The notes: a model not told the origin generated them from the letters alone. 51,158 nt of DNA from Halomonas sp. NO4 (GCF_010994375.1 NZ_WHMA01000023.1:1-51158); one strand, 5' to 3'. Counted from the first letter of the stretch, positions 1 to 7,341 are shown. Translations and numbers: made by a program.

Positions 1-1
1 T

Positions 2-52
2 TACATCGAAAACCAGGATGACCCTCGCAAGCTCGGGCAGCCGCTTGACTAA
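2..52 (+). pseudogene. C-terminal tail of an upstream reading frame, RelE/ParE-like
   Basis: An open frame enters from the left edge and stops at TAA. Its last residues read YIENQDDPRKLGQPLD. The pattern of aromatic residue, D-P-R, G and P-L resembles the middle of RelE/ParE-family toxins. In those proteins this stretch is followed by a conserved WRYRVGDYR segment, which is missing here because the frame ends. It may be a truncated toxin remnant, or simply the end of an unrelated gene. Only 16 residues are visible, so the family call is tentative. Confidence 0.3.
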
Positions 53-122
53 CGCATCACTCTTCGCGTCGATGCGTAGGATGCGCGGCTGGTTTGCTCA
101 AGACGCTGGCCTGACCCGGCTT

Positions 123-151
123 TTGCCGCGCCCAGCGCTTGGCCGTACAAT
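123..151 (+). promoter_or_regulatory. sigma-70 type promoter of proS
   Basis: A -35 box TTGCCG (123-128) and a -10 box TACAAT (146-151) are separated by exactly 17 bases. Transcription would start near position 158, giving a leader of about 58 nt before proS. The placement and spacing are seen in the sequence; promoter activity is inferred. Confidence 0.6.
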
Positions 152-215
152 GCGGGGTCATTGCGGCCGACTCGCGGCCCCTTCCATTTGACGAGCTCAA
201 GGAACCGCCGGACCC

Positions 216-1937
216 ATGCGCGCCACCCAACTGTTGATCGCCACCCTCAAGGAAACGCCCGCCGACGCCGAGATCGTCAGCCACCAGCTGATGCTGCGCG
301 CCGGTATGATCCGCCGCCTCACTTCCGGCCTCTACACCTGGCTGCCGGTGGGCCTGAAGACCCTGCGCAAGGTGGAGCGCATCGTGCGCGAGGAGATGGA
401 CCGCGCCGGCGCCCAGGAGGTGCTGATGCCGGCGGTGCAGCCCGCCGAGCTGTGGCAGGAGTCCGGCCGCTGGGAGCAGTACGGGCCGGAGCTGCTGCGC
501 CTCAAGGATCGCCACGAGCGCGACTACTGCGTCGGTCCCACCCACGAAGAGGTGATCACCGACCTGATGCGCAAGGAGCTCGCCAGCTACAAGCAGCTGC
601 CGGCCAACTTCTACCAGATCCAGACCAAGTTCCGCGACGAGATCCGCCCGCGCTTCGGGGTGATGCGGGCCCGCGAGTTCGTCATGAAGGACGCCTACTC
701 CTTCCACGTCGACCAGTCCTCCTTGCAGCAGACCTACCAGGGGATGTACGACGCCTATACGCGCATCTTCGAGCGCCTGGGCCTCGACTTCCGTGCCGTG
801 CTCGCCGACACCGGCGCCATCGGCGGCACCGACTCCCACGAGTTCCACGTGCTGGCCGACTCCGGCGAGGACGCCATCGTCTTCTCCACCGAGTCCGACT
901 ACGCCGCCAACATCGAGAAGGCCGAAGCGCTGCCCGCGCCGCTGGGCACCACGCCCGAGCGCCCCGCACCCAGCGAGGAACTGCGTCTGGTCGACACGCC
1001 CAACGCCCGTACCATCGCCACCCTGGTGGAGCAGCACGGGCTGCCCATCGAGAAGACCATCAAGACGCTGATGGTACAGGGCACCGAAGGCGGCCTGATT
1101 GCCCTGCTGGTGCGCGGCGACCATGAACTCAACGAGATCAAGGCCGAGCACCTGCCGGAAGTGGCCACACCGCTGACCATGGCCACCGAGGAGGAGATCC
1201 GCGAGGTGGTGGGCGCCGGCCCCGGCTCGCTGGGCCCGGTGAACCTCGACATGCCGCTGGTCATCGACCGCAGCGTGGCGCTGATGAGCGACTTCGGTGC
1301 CGGCGCCAACGTCGACGGCAAGCACTACTTCGGCATCAACTGGGAGCGTGACGTACCGCTGCCCAAGGTGGCAGACCTGCGCAACGTGGTGGAGGGCGAC
1401 CCCTCGCCGAACGGCAAGGGCACGCTTGCCATCAAGCGCGGCATTGAGGTGGGCCACGTCTTCCAGCTCGGCAAGAAGTACTCCGAGGCGATGAACGCCA
1501 CCGTGCTGGGCGACGAAGGGCGAGCCGTGCACCCCTGGATGGGCTGCTACGGCATCGGCGTGACCCGCGTGGTGGCCGCCGCCATCGAGCAGAACCACGA
1601 CGACACCGGCATCATCTGGCCCGACGCCATCGCCCCCTTCCACATCGCCCTTGTACCGATGAACGCCCACAAGTCGCAGCGCGTGCGCGAGGAGTCGGAC
1701 GCGCTCTACCGGACGCTCAGCGAGGCAGGCTACGAGGTGCTGCTCGACGACCGCGACCTGCGCCCCGGCGTGAAGTTCGCCGACCAGGAGCTGATGGGCA
1801 TTCCCCACCGCCTGGTGGTAGGCGACCGCGGTCTCGACAAGGGCGAGCTGGAGTACAAGGGACGCCGTGACAGTGACGCCACCATGGTGCCGGCCGATCA
1901 GATCCTCGACTTCCTGGGCAAGGCGATCCAGCGTTAG
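216..1937 (+). CDS. proS: Prolyl-tRNA synthetase
   Basis: This cytoplasmic class II aminoacyl-tRNA synthetase charges tRNA-Pro with proline. The 573-residue length and the N-terminus [19 protein letters not shown] match the bacterial-type ProRS. Class II motif 2 lies near [22 protein letters not shown] roughly 180-residue insertion (about residues 225-405) corresponds to the YbaK-like editing domain that hydrolyses Ala-tRNA-Pro. The C-terminal anticodon-binding domain includes [21 protein letters not shown]. An AAGGA ribosome site precedes the chosen ATG, and a good promoter lies upstream. The last 71 nt also encode the start of the next gene in another frame. Confidence 0.97.
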   Translation: MRATQLLIATLKETPADAEIVSHQLMLRAGMIRRLTSGLYTWLPVGLKTLRKVERIVREEMDRAGAQEVLMPAVQPAELWQESGRWEQYGPELLRLKDRHERDYCVGPTHEEVITDLMRKELASYKQLPANFYQIQTKFRDEIRPRFGVMRAREFVMKDAYSFHVDQSSLQQTYQGMYDAYTRIFERLGLDFRAVLADTGAIGGTDSHEFHVLADSGEDAIVFSTESDYAANIEKAEALPAPLGTTPERPAPSEELRLVDTPNARTIATLVEQHGLPIEKTIKTLMVQGTEGGLIALLVRGDHELNEIKAEHLPEVATPLTMATEEEIREVVGAGPGSLGPVNLDMPLVIDRSVALMSDFGAGANVDGKHYFGINWERDVPLPKVADLRNVVEGDPSPNGKGTLAIKRGIEVGHVFQLGKKYSEAMNATVLGDEGRAVHPWMGCYGIGVTRVVAAAIEQNHDDTGIIWPDAIAPFHIALVPMNAHKSQRVREESDALYRTLSEAGYEVLLDDRDLRPGVKFADQELMGIPHRLVVGDRGLDKGELEYKGRRDSDATMVPADQILDFLGKAIQR

Positions 1938-2571
1938 GTGGTGCGGGGCCGTCGCCCTTGCCGCAGCGGCCTGCCTGCCCCTCTCCGCCGGCGCCGAGAC
2001 GCGTGACTTTCTGGCCGCCCTCCCTGCGCCGCTCTCGGCTCAGGGGGAGCGGTCAGCGTCGCTGCGCGACACCCTGGACGACTTGCGCCAGGCGGCCCCG
2101 CCGCCGGCGGAGATCTGGGCAGCGCGCCAGTGGCTCAGTACCATGGAGCCGCGCCTGGCTCGCTTCATTGCCGATGGAGAGCAGCGCCGCGAGCTGCTCC
2201 GGCGCCTCTATCAGGAAGCCAAACTGGCCGGCCTGGCACCGGAGCTGGTGCTGGCGGTGATCGAGGTGGAGAGCGCATTTCGCACCGAGGCGGTGTCGTC
2301 GGCCGGCGCCGTGGGGCTCATGCAGATCATGCCGTTCTGGATTCGCGAATTGGGCCTGCCCGCCGACGACCTCAAGGACCCGTGGCGCAACCTACGCTAC
2401 GGCTGCACGATACTGGCCCACTACCTGGCCGTGGAGCGTGGCGATCTCACCCGGGCGCTGGCCCGCTACAACGGCAGTCGCGGTGAGACCTGGTATCCCG
2501 AGCGGGTGCTGCGCGCCTGGCAACGCCACTGGCGAATGGACCATCACGACCGGTCAACGGCGACCCGCTGA
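1867..2571 (+). CDS. Exported lytic transglycosylase (SLT domain)
   Basis: This probably cleaves the MurNAc-GlcNAc bond of peptidoglycan in the periplasm. The SLT fold is shown by [20 protein letters not shown], which holds the catalytic Glu of the ES motif, then GLMQIMPFW and a late ARYNGSR motif. The first 43 residues form a basic stretch followed by the hydrophobic segment [16 protein letters not shown], a plausible signal peptide. The only in-frame start codons are GTG at 1867 and 1873, both inside proS. An AAGGG lies 5 bases before the GTG at 1867, so that start is chosen. The 3' end overlaps the convergent kinase gene by 28 bp. The catalytic call is firm; the start is less so. Confidence 0.85.
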   Translation: MTVTPPWCRPIRSSTSWARRSSVRWCGAVALAAAACLPLSAGAETRDFLAALPAPLSAQGERSASLRDTLDDLRQAAPPPAEIWAARQWLSTMEPRLARFIADGEQRRELLRRLYQEAKLAGLAPELVLAVIEVESAFRTEAVSSAGAVGLMQIMPFWIRELGLPADDLKDPWRNLRYGCTILAHYLAVERGDLTRALARYNGSRGETWYPERVLRAWQRHWRMDHHDRSTATR

Positions 2572-3794
2572 CAGCCCGTCTCCGACACCGCCTCGATCAG
2601 CCCTGCGTGGGCGAGCTGCGCCAGCAGTTGCTGCACGTCCGCCTTGACGACGGAGGCCTCAGCGCCCGCGAAATGCGTCTGCAATGCCGCGGCCAGTTCG
2701 ACGCTGCTCAAGGCCTCAACCCTGAGCAGGGCCCATACAGCCCGCCCCGTGACGTTCAAGCGGTGAATGGCACCGCTCTCCGGATCGATCAGGAAGAGTT
2801 CGTCATCCAGCGGATAGTCGCGGATCGCCGGGTGAGCTTGCCACCGGCTGTCGAGCGGCATCGGTCGCGGCAGGGAACGCGGCACACTCGACAGGCTGGC
2901 TTGCGGCGGCGACGCCTGGACGGGTGCGCCCAACTGATCCGCCACAAGGCGTGCCGCCGCCATGGGGTCGGCGTAACGCAGCAACCAGCACGGCAGGCCC
3001 TCCATGAGCGCCAGGAAACGCGGCATCAGGGAAGCACGGGTCTCGGCATGAGCGAAGTGCTGGCACAGTAGCTGCCATACGCCGTCACCGGGTGCCAGGC
3101 TCACCAGCTCCGGCACATCCAGGTGCTCGTCGCGTTCCAGCAGCACCAGGCCGCCCAGCCCACGCCGCTCGCCGTGGGCTGCCAGCTGCCCGTCGGGCAG
3201 CGCCAGGTAGCGGTAGTGGGCATCCTCGGGACCGGCATGGCGGGTGATGAACGCATGCAACACTGGCTCGAGCCTCGTGGGCAAGGGCAGACGCAAGCGC
3301 GGCGCCACGCCCAGGGCCATGCCCTCGCCTGCCGGGGTCAGGGCCAACGCATCGTCACTGAATACCCGCTGATCGGCCGCGGCAAAGGCCGCTGTCAGCG
3401 TGCTTTTGCCTGCGCGGTGTTCCGCGGGGAAGAGTACCAGGCACCCGTCGAGTTCCACCGCGGCGGCATGCAGGCCGATCAGCTCGGGATGGCGCGCGAA
3501 GAAGGCCGACACCAGGTCAGCGGTCAGACTGCAGGCCGCGGAAACCGCGCTATCCAGGAACAAGCCGCGGGGCAGCGCCGGTGCGTGCTGGCGATAGCCG
3601 TTCCCCTCAGAGCGCAAGCGGATGGGCGGCGCCGGACCCTGGGCCAGCTCGACCGAGAGTGGCCAGCCCGGCATCGCCTGGCGCAGGGTCGCCATCATCG
3701 CCGAGCAGTCACGCAGGCGCAGCGCCCGCCCCAGGCCCGCCAGCGCAACATCGCCCCCCTCCGGCCGGCCTCCCCGCCAGCGCCGCCGAATCAC
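2544..3794 (-). CDS. HprK-like kinase fused to a PqqD-type peptide-binding domain
   Basis: This is a two-domain cytoplasmic protein of 416 residues. The N-terminal part (about 100-285) resembles HPr serine kinase/phosphorylase relatives. It has a Walker A loop in AEHRAGKST (residues 124-132), then FSDDALAL with the paired acidic residues D147 and D148, then a basic-proline strand APRLRLPLP. The C-terminal part (about 320-405) looks like PqqD: DELFLIDPESGAIHRLNVTG followed by RAVWALL. PqqD proteins bind leader peptides of modified peptides. HprK-fold kinases are known to phosphorylate HPr and, in lasso-peptide clusters, the peptide C-terminal Ser. It starts with GTG in a GTGA overlap with the repeat-peptide gene, so the two are probably translationally coupled. 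The substrate is not known; the neighbouring peptide is the obvious candidate. The two functions are usually described on separate proteins in HPr-rel-A-type systems. Confidence 0.75.
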   Translation of the reverse strand: MIRRRWRGGRPEGGDVALAGLGRALRLRDCSAMMATLRQAMPGWPLSVELAQGPAPPIRLRSEGNGYRQHAPALPRGLFLDSAVSAACSLTADLVSAFFARHPELIGLHAAAVELDGCLVLFPAEHRAGKSTLTAAFAAADQRVFSDDALALTPAGEGMALGVAPRLRLPLPTRLEPVLHAFITRHAGPEDAHYRYLALPDGQLAAHGERRGLGGLVLLERDEHLDVPELVSLAPGDGVWQLLCQHFAHAETRASLMPRFLALMEGLPCWLLRYADPMAAARLVADQLGAPVQASPPQASLSSVPRSLPRPMPLDSRWQAHPAIRDYPLDDELFLIDPESGAIHRLNVTGRAVWALLRVEALSSVELAAALQTHFAGAEASVVKADVQQLLAQLAHAGLIEAVSETGCQRVAVDRS

Positions 3795-4147
3795 CAGCGG
3801 CTCGGCCAGCGCACATAGAGACGGCGCGACGCTCGGCGATCCTGCCGGTCGTGGCGGTGCCAGTCGCGACGCCTTGACTCGTGCTGCCAGCGGCGGTTGG
3901 CGCGGTCAGGATATCCCCGGTCGTGGTCCCGACGACTGGGGCGGCTGTAGCTGGGATGACTGCGGCTCGGCCGGCTGTAGCTGGGGCGGCTGCGACTCGG
4001 CCGTGAGCCCTGGACAGCACCGTGCCTGGCCTGTGCCTGACCGAGGGTGAACAGGGTGGGCGCAACGTAGGCGGTGGCGGCTGCCACTCCCAGCGTTGCC
4101 AGAAGACGGCGGCGCTGCCGCCGTGATGTTGTGGTAACCGCATTCAT
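3791..4147 (-). CDS. Tat-signal Arg/Ser/Pro-rich repeat peptide, candidate kinase substrate
   Basis: This protein of 118 residues was not recognised by family. The start is set by GGAGGAA nine bases before the ATG at 4147; an upstream in-frame ATG at 4183 has no such site. The N-terminus has a twin-arginine stretch QRRRLLATLG, a hydrophobic segment and a likely cleavage after QAQA, consistent with Tat export. The mature part is extremely basic. It holds 2.5 copies of a ten-residue repeat, SRPSRSRPSY then SRPSRSHPSY then SRPSR, followed by an Arg/Asp/His/Trp-rich tail ending RLYVRWPSRW. Its stop codon overlaps the GTG of the HprK-PqqD gene. The many Ser in a fixed RPS context would suit a Ser kinase (inference). 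A low-complexity nucleic-acid- or cell-wall-binding protein is the alternative. Confidence 0.65.
   Translation of the reverse strand: MNAVTTTSRRQRRRLLATLGVAAATAYVAPTLFTLGQAQARHGAVQGSRPSRSRPSYSRPSRSHPSYSRPSRRDHDRGYPDRANRRWQHESRRRDWHRHDRQDRRASRRLYVRWPSRW
3932..4006 (-). repeat. 30-bp in-frame tandem repeat (2.5 copies)
   Basis: Two full 30-base units (4006-3977 and 3976-3947) and a half unit encode SRPSRS[RH]PSY. On the plus strand the core GGCTGTAGCTGGG recurs with few substitutions. Unit length is a multiple of three, so copy number could change without breaking the frame. Confidence 0.85.
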
Positions 4148-4228
4148 GACACCGTTCCTCCGGTATTGGCGAACAGTGTTCATGGTAGTCAGGGCGGGGC
4201 CCGCTCTCCAGATTCCGACATAGCGTTG

Positions 4229-5365
4229 CTACACCTTGCCATTTTCTTCCACGGTGTCTGCACCTTCGCTGGCCAGCCAGCCGTCGCGGCCCTGCTCCTT
4301 GACGCGGTAGAGCGCGCGATCGGCGGCTGCGTAACCGCTGGCAAAGCCCGCTTCGCCCGCCACGAAGCAGGCTGCCCCGATGCTCAGGGTGACGGTGCGC
4401 CGATAGGGATGCCCCGGATGAGCCATAGCTGCCTCGCGCACCCGCGCGGTAAGGGTGGCACAGCGCTCAGCCAAACCGCCGCCGTCATCACGGAGCAACA
4501 GGGCAGCGAACTCGTCGCCGCCCATGCGGTAGAGACGCGCCTGACCGGCCAGCGATGTGTCGATAAGTAGCGCAAGCTCGCGCAGCAGCTGGTCACCGTC
4601 GGGGTGACCGAGGGTATCGTTGTACTGTTTGAAGTAGTCAATATCGATCAGCATCAGGCTCATGGGCTTGCCGGGCTGGGCCATGACGTCCTGATGAAGG
4701 GCGCTGCGATTGCCGACGCCGGTGAGCGGGTCGCGCAGGGCGCGGGCCATCCAGCGCAAGCTCTCGCGGGTGGCGCGCTCGGCCTGGCGCCGCTGACGCT
4801 CGTGCATCCACCAGAACACCAGCCCCATCAGGAAGATTACCAGGCTACCGCCCAGCACCACGCCCTGGTGACGGCGGGTCTCTTCGACGAAGGCAGTGGT
4901 CACCGCACTGCGCCGTTCGAGCTGATCCATCTCGATCTCGGTCAGGCAGCGGATCGGCCCCAACAAGTGGTCGTTGAGCGTGGCCGGAGTGAGCCCGCCC
5001 CCTATCTCGAGGCGGTCGGCCAGGGCGTCCAGCTCCGCCAGGCTGGGCTCGGTGCAGGCATACTCACGGCGGTACAGGCCTATATCGAAGAGGCTGTAGG
5101 CCAGTTCCAGCCGGAAACCGGCCTCTTGGCGTGCGGCGTCCGAATCCGGGGCCTCCAGCAGGCTACCCAACCCTTCTTGAAGGTACTGGCGTGAGCGAGT
5201 GGCAAGCTGCTGGCCGGTGAGATTGCCGGTCTGGCTGAAATAAGCGTGAATCTCGGGGTAGACCCAACGCGTTTCGTAGGTGATCAAGATCAGCAGCGTC
5301 GTGAAGCTCATCAGGCTGAGCCACAGCCAGCCCGCATGACGGCGCCAGGACGGCCTCGCGGTCAC
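4229..5365 (-). CDS. Membrane diguanylate cyclase (GGDEF domain)
   Basis: This makes cyclic di-GMP from two GTP. The 378-residue protein has an N-terminal transmembrane segment (about 12-30), a roughly 135-residue periplasmic part with two Cys (in EYACTEP and PIRCLTE) that could form a disulfide, and a second segment GVVLGGSLVIFLMGLVFWW (about 167-187). A GGDEF domain follows, with DPLTGVGNR, DIDYFKQYND and the active-site MGGDEF. The RxxD inhibitory site normally just before the active site is not visible, so product feedback is probably absent. Its start codon overlaps the stop of the upstream exported protein gene (ATGA), so the two are likely co-translated and may act together as sensor and output. 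The repeat-peptide gene begins 81 nt downstream. Confidence 0.93.
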   Translation of the reverse strand: MTARPSWRRHAGWLWLSLMSFTTLLILITYETRWVYPEIHAYFSQTGNLTGQQLATRSRQYLQEGLGSLLEAPDSDAARQEAGFRLELAYSLFDIGLYRREYACTEPSLAELDALADRLEIGGGLTPATLNDHLLGPIRCLTEIEMDQLERRSAVTTAFVEETRRHQGVVLGGSLVIFLMGLVFWWMHERQRRQAERATRESLRWMARALRDPLTGVGNRSALHQDVMAQPGKPMSLMLIDIDYFKQYNDTLGHPDGDQLLRELALLIDTSLAGQARLYRMGGDEFAALLLRDDGGGLAERCATLTARVREAAMAHPGHPYRRTVTLSIGAACFVAGEAGFASGYAAADRALYRVKEQGRDGWLASEGADTVEENGKV

Positions 5366-5850
5366 GGGACCGCCTTGATGCTGCGGATCATCCAGACCCA
5401 GTCGTTGAAGTTGCGCAGGTTGGCCGGATCGCGATCACCATAGTCGCGCTCGACCAGGCGCAGCGGACCGCGATCGCGCAACGACAGCGGCGCGCCGTTC
5501 TGGTGGGTGACCAGTATCCAGCCCGGATCATCCCAGCCGTCGAGGGTGACCCGATAGTCGTCCCAGGCATCGAAGGCCAGCGCCTCGGGCACCTCGCCAA
5601 AGTGCTCGACCAGGAAGTCACGGAACACCAGCCCACGCACCGCCAATTCTTCCCCCGCGAAGGGATCGAAGAAGGAAAAGCGCACGTCCGCCTGGTCACG
5701 CAGCGCGGCGACGGAGAGCCGCGTTGCCCCACCATCGTGGCGCAATACCAGTGCATCGGGACCGGCCAGAGTGGGAACCGTGAGCAGCAGCGCCGCGGCG
5801 AGGCCGAGCCCCGCCAGGACGGCGCGCCGGGATAGCAACCGTGCCAGCAT
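5362..5850 (-). CDS. Small exported protein of the molybdopterin-oxidoreductase (sulfite-oxidase-like) fold
   Basis: This is a 162-residue protein with a signal sequence (LLSRRAVLAGLGLAAALLLTV, which contains an RR pair). The body contains RFSFFDPFAGEELAVRGLVF, DDYRVTLDGWDDPGWILVTH, QNGAPLSLRDRGPLRLV and a C-terminal NFNDWVWMIRSIKAV. This pattern resembles the short proteins annotated as oxidoreductase molybdopterin-binding domain. It lacks an obvious cysteine for a Mo ligand, so it may be a ligand-binding module rather than an enzyme. It is translated just ahead of the diguanylate cyclase with a 4-nt overlap, suggesting a periplasmic partner that tunes the cyclase (inference). The start is supported by AAGGT upstream. 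Confidence 0.65.
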   Translation of the reverse strand: MLARLLSRRAVLAGLGLAAALLLTVPTLAGPDALVLRHDGGATRLSVAALRDQADVRFSFFDPFAGEELAVRGLVFRDFLVEHFGEVPEALAFDAWDDYRVTLDGWDDPGWILVTHQNGAPLSLRDRGPLRLVERDYGDRDPANLRNFNDWVWMIRSIKAVP

Positions 5851-5920
5851 GGTGGGAATACCTTGCGTACTTGTGTAGAAAATCGCTTTCTCTTTATTCG
5901 AATGAGTCTATAACAGCGCG

Positions 5921-5949
5921 CAAAAAAAGCCGACCCAATTGGGTCGGCT
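5921..5949 (-). terminator. Rho-independent terminator of the microprotein gene
   Basis: A perfect 9-bp stem, AGCCGACCC with GGGTCGGCT around an AATT loop (5928-5949), is followed on the minus strand by seven T residues. It lies 52 nt past the stop of the 38-codon gene and separates it from the downstream exported-protein operon. Confidence 0.85.
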
Positions 5950-6000
5950 ACACTGGGGGGAAAATCCCCCCTCCCCTGACGACTTGCTGTGCTGCTGGAT

Positions 6001-6117
6001 TCAGTGGCGCTTCTTGCGCTGGTGATCGCGGATCACGAAACCAATCCAGCCAGCCATGAAGGCGATCATCATTCCGACGGTGACCAGGCCAAAGATTACG
6101 GCGTCATCCCAGTACAT
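6001..6117 (-). CDS. ccoM: 38-residue single-pass membrane microprotein, CcoM-like
   Basis: The sequence begins MYWDDAVIFGLVTVGMMIAF, continues MAGWIGFVIRD and ends HQRKKRH. A short acidic N-terminus, one hydrophobic helix and a basic tail predict N-out/C-in insertion. The length and the pattern V-x2-G-x-VTVG-x-M-x-AF-x-AG-x3-F-x3-D-x3-K agree, from memory, with CcoM, the small subunit described in the Pseudomonas stutzeri cbb3 cytochrome c oxidase. No other cbb3 gene is in the window. Independent support is the FNR-type promoter directly upstream, since cbb3 oxidases are typically under FNR/ANR control. A GGGGGAG ribosome site precedes the ATG, and a strong terminator follows. An unrelated small membrane protein remains possible. 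Confidence 0.6.
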   Translation of the reverse strand: MYWDDAVIFGLVTVGMMIAFMAGWIGFVIRDHQRKKRH

Positions 6118-6152
6118 GGTTCAGCTCCCCCGTCTCGTGATGTGTTGAGGGA

Positions 6153-6194
6153 ACTCTAGCCCGTCAGCGGCGGGGGAAAACTGACCTGGGTCAA
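6153..6194 (-). promoter_or_regulatory. Class II FNR/ANR-type promoter of the CcoM-like gene
   Basis: On the minus strand TTGACCCAGGTCAG (6194-6181) is a dyad close to the FNR consensus TTGAT-N4-ATCAA. Its centre lies 29.5 bases upstream of a -10 element TAGAGT (6158-6153). With the -10 at -12 to -7, the site centres at -41.5, which is exactly the class II FNR position. The predicted start, about 6146, gives a 29-nt leader carrying the ribosome site. Confidence 0.6.
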
Positions 6195-6230
6195 TTCAGC
6201 GGGTTCGCATATGCCCTGCCGGGAATAAAC

Positions 6231-6244
6231 TTGATGCAAGTCAG
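6231..6244. promoter_or_regulatory. Second FNR/ANR-like half-dyad
   Basis: TTGATGCAAGTCAG matches TTGAT-N4-(A/G)TCAA with one mismatch. It centres 50 bp upstream of the first site, near -91.5 relative to the inferred start, a distance at which class I FNR sites act. Together the two sites sit in a larger inverted repeat, GAAAACTGAC (6176-6185) and GTCAGTTTTC (6240-6249). Confidence 0.4.
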
Positions 6245-6267
6245 TTTTCAAGGCGTTGCGCGCCCTT

Positions 6268-6774
6268 TCAGGGCGCCTTGCGATCCTCGACCTGAGCCGG
6301 GTCGACATCCGGCGGGAGCGGGTGGCCCTTGGCGAGCTCGGCGCGGTTGGCCTCGCGCACCTCGAGCACCTCGAGGCGATAGTGCAGGGTACGGCCGGCC
6401 AGGGGGTGGTTGGTGTCGATACGCACCCGTTCGTCGGCGACATCGAGCACGGTGACGATCTCGGGACCGTCGTCTCCCGGCGTCTGGAAGCGCATGCCCG
6501 CCGTCAACTCCTCGACCGGGAAGGCGTTGCGGTCGACCTCGCGCACTAGCGCCTCGTCACGCTCGCCGTAGGCATCGCCGGGGGCGAGTGTCACCTCTAG
6601 CGACGCCCCCGTCTCGTGACCATCCAGGACGCTCTCAAGGCCGGGCAGGATGTTGTCGTGACCGTGCAGGTACTCCAGGGGCTTAGCGCGTCCTCGCGAG
6701 TCGTCGAGCACGTGGCCCCGCTCGTCACTGAGCACGTAGTGCAGGGTCACGACCCGTTGCGGGGCGATCATCAT
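6268..6774 (-). CDS. FKBP-type peptidyl-prolyl isomerase, SlyD-like
   Basis: This cytoplasmic prolyl isomerase/chaperone has 168 residues. The start is the ATG at 6774, preceded by GGAGGA; an upstream in-frame codon is not needed. The FKBP core is visible as VTLHYVLSDERGHVLDDS, then GHDNILPGLESVLDGHETG and the PGDAYGERD segment. The inserted chaperone flap ends in DTNHPLAGRTLHYRLEVLEV. Unlike E. coli SlyD it has no His/Cys-rich metal-binding tail; it ends PPDVDPAQVEDRKAP. It therefore should not act as a nickel store. It lies 36 nt downstream of rfaH on the same strand and may share its transcript. Confidence 0.93.
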   Translation of the reverse strand: MMIAPQRVVTLHYVLSDERGHVLDDSRGRAKPLEYLHGHDNILPGLESVLDGHETGASLEVTLAPGDAYGERDEALVREVDRNAFPVEELTAGMRFQTPGDDGPEIVTVLDVADERVRIDTNHPLAGRTLHYRLEVLEVREANRAELAKGHPLPPDVDPAQVEDRKAP

Positions 6775-6810
6775 GGGGTCCTCCGATGGCAATGGGGATG
6801 GTGCCGGCTG

Positions 6811-7341
6811 TCACTCCCTTCGACGCAGGTGGGCGACCGGCATCTCCAGGCGCTGCTGGCGCTGCAGCAAGTTGAGCAGCACCACGGCCCGCTCCTCCCC
6901 GCTGTGGTTGGCGAAGACCGCACTCAGGTTCTGGAAGGGGCCTTCGGTGATCTCGACCGGCTCGCCGGCGCGGAAATAGACGTTGGCCGCAGTATCCTGA
7001 CCGTCACTGCCATGGCTGCGCAGGGTCTCGACCAGGGCGTCGTCCACCGGCAGTGGCCGGTCGCCGAAGGTGACGATCTTCAGCACCCCACGGGTCGAAC
7101 GGATCGGCCGCCAGTTGCTGGCCAGCCGGTCGAGCCGGATGAAGAGGTAATAAGGGAACAGCGGCTCGCTGAGCCACTCCAGCTTGCCGCGGCGCTTCTT
7201 CTGTACTTCCAGCACCGGGTGAAAGATTTCGAAGCCCTGGTTGGCGAGGTTCTCGCTGGCCCGAAAGGATTCCCCGCCCTTGCACTGGATCGCGTACCAG
7301 CGCGGCACGGCGTCGTCGTCGGATGTGTCGGGATCGCTCAT
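6811..7341 (-). CDS. rfaH: Transcription antiterminator RfaH (NusG paralogue)
   Basis: RfaH binds RNA polymerase paused at ops elements and suppresses termination in long operons such as LPS, capsule or pili. The NGN domain starts at PRWYAIQCKGGESFRASENL, a typical RfaH/NusG opening. The FHPVLEVQKKRRGKLEWLSE and LFPYYLFIRLD segments and the GVLKIVTFGDRPLPV stretch follow. The C-terminal KOW-type part includes AGEPVEITEGPFQNLSAVF. An AAGGAG sits before the ATG at 7341, giving 176 residues; a longer frame to 7365 lacks this. It is divergent from ampG. Confidence 0.93.
   Translation of the reverse strand: MSDPDTSDDDAVPRWYAIQCKGGESFRASENLANQGFEIFHPVLEVQKKRRGKLEWLSEPLFPYYLFIRLDRLASNWRPIRSTRGVLKIVTFGDRPLPVDDALVETLRSHGSDGQDTAANVYFRAGEPVEITEGPFQNLSAVFANHSGEERAVVLLNLLQRQQRLEMPVAHLRRRE

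Noticed and set aside
57..1808. Long open frame antisense to proS
   Set aside because: High GC keeps the opposite strand open; the translation is low-complexity (Gly, Val, His, Leu rich) with no family features, while proS is certain.
3622..4050. Plus-strand frame across the repeat peptide gene
   Set aside because: Its Trp/Gly repeats mirror the minus-strand repeat; no ribosome site, whereas the minus-strand gene has an excellent one.
6258..6276. Hairpin at the end of the SlyD-like gene
   Set aside because: The 7-bp stem overlaps the stop codon and has no T run; not a convincing terminator.
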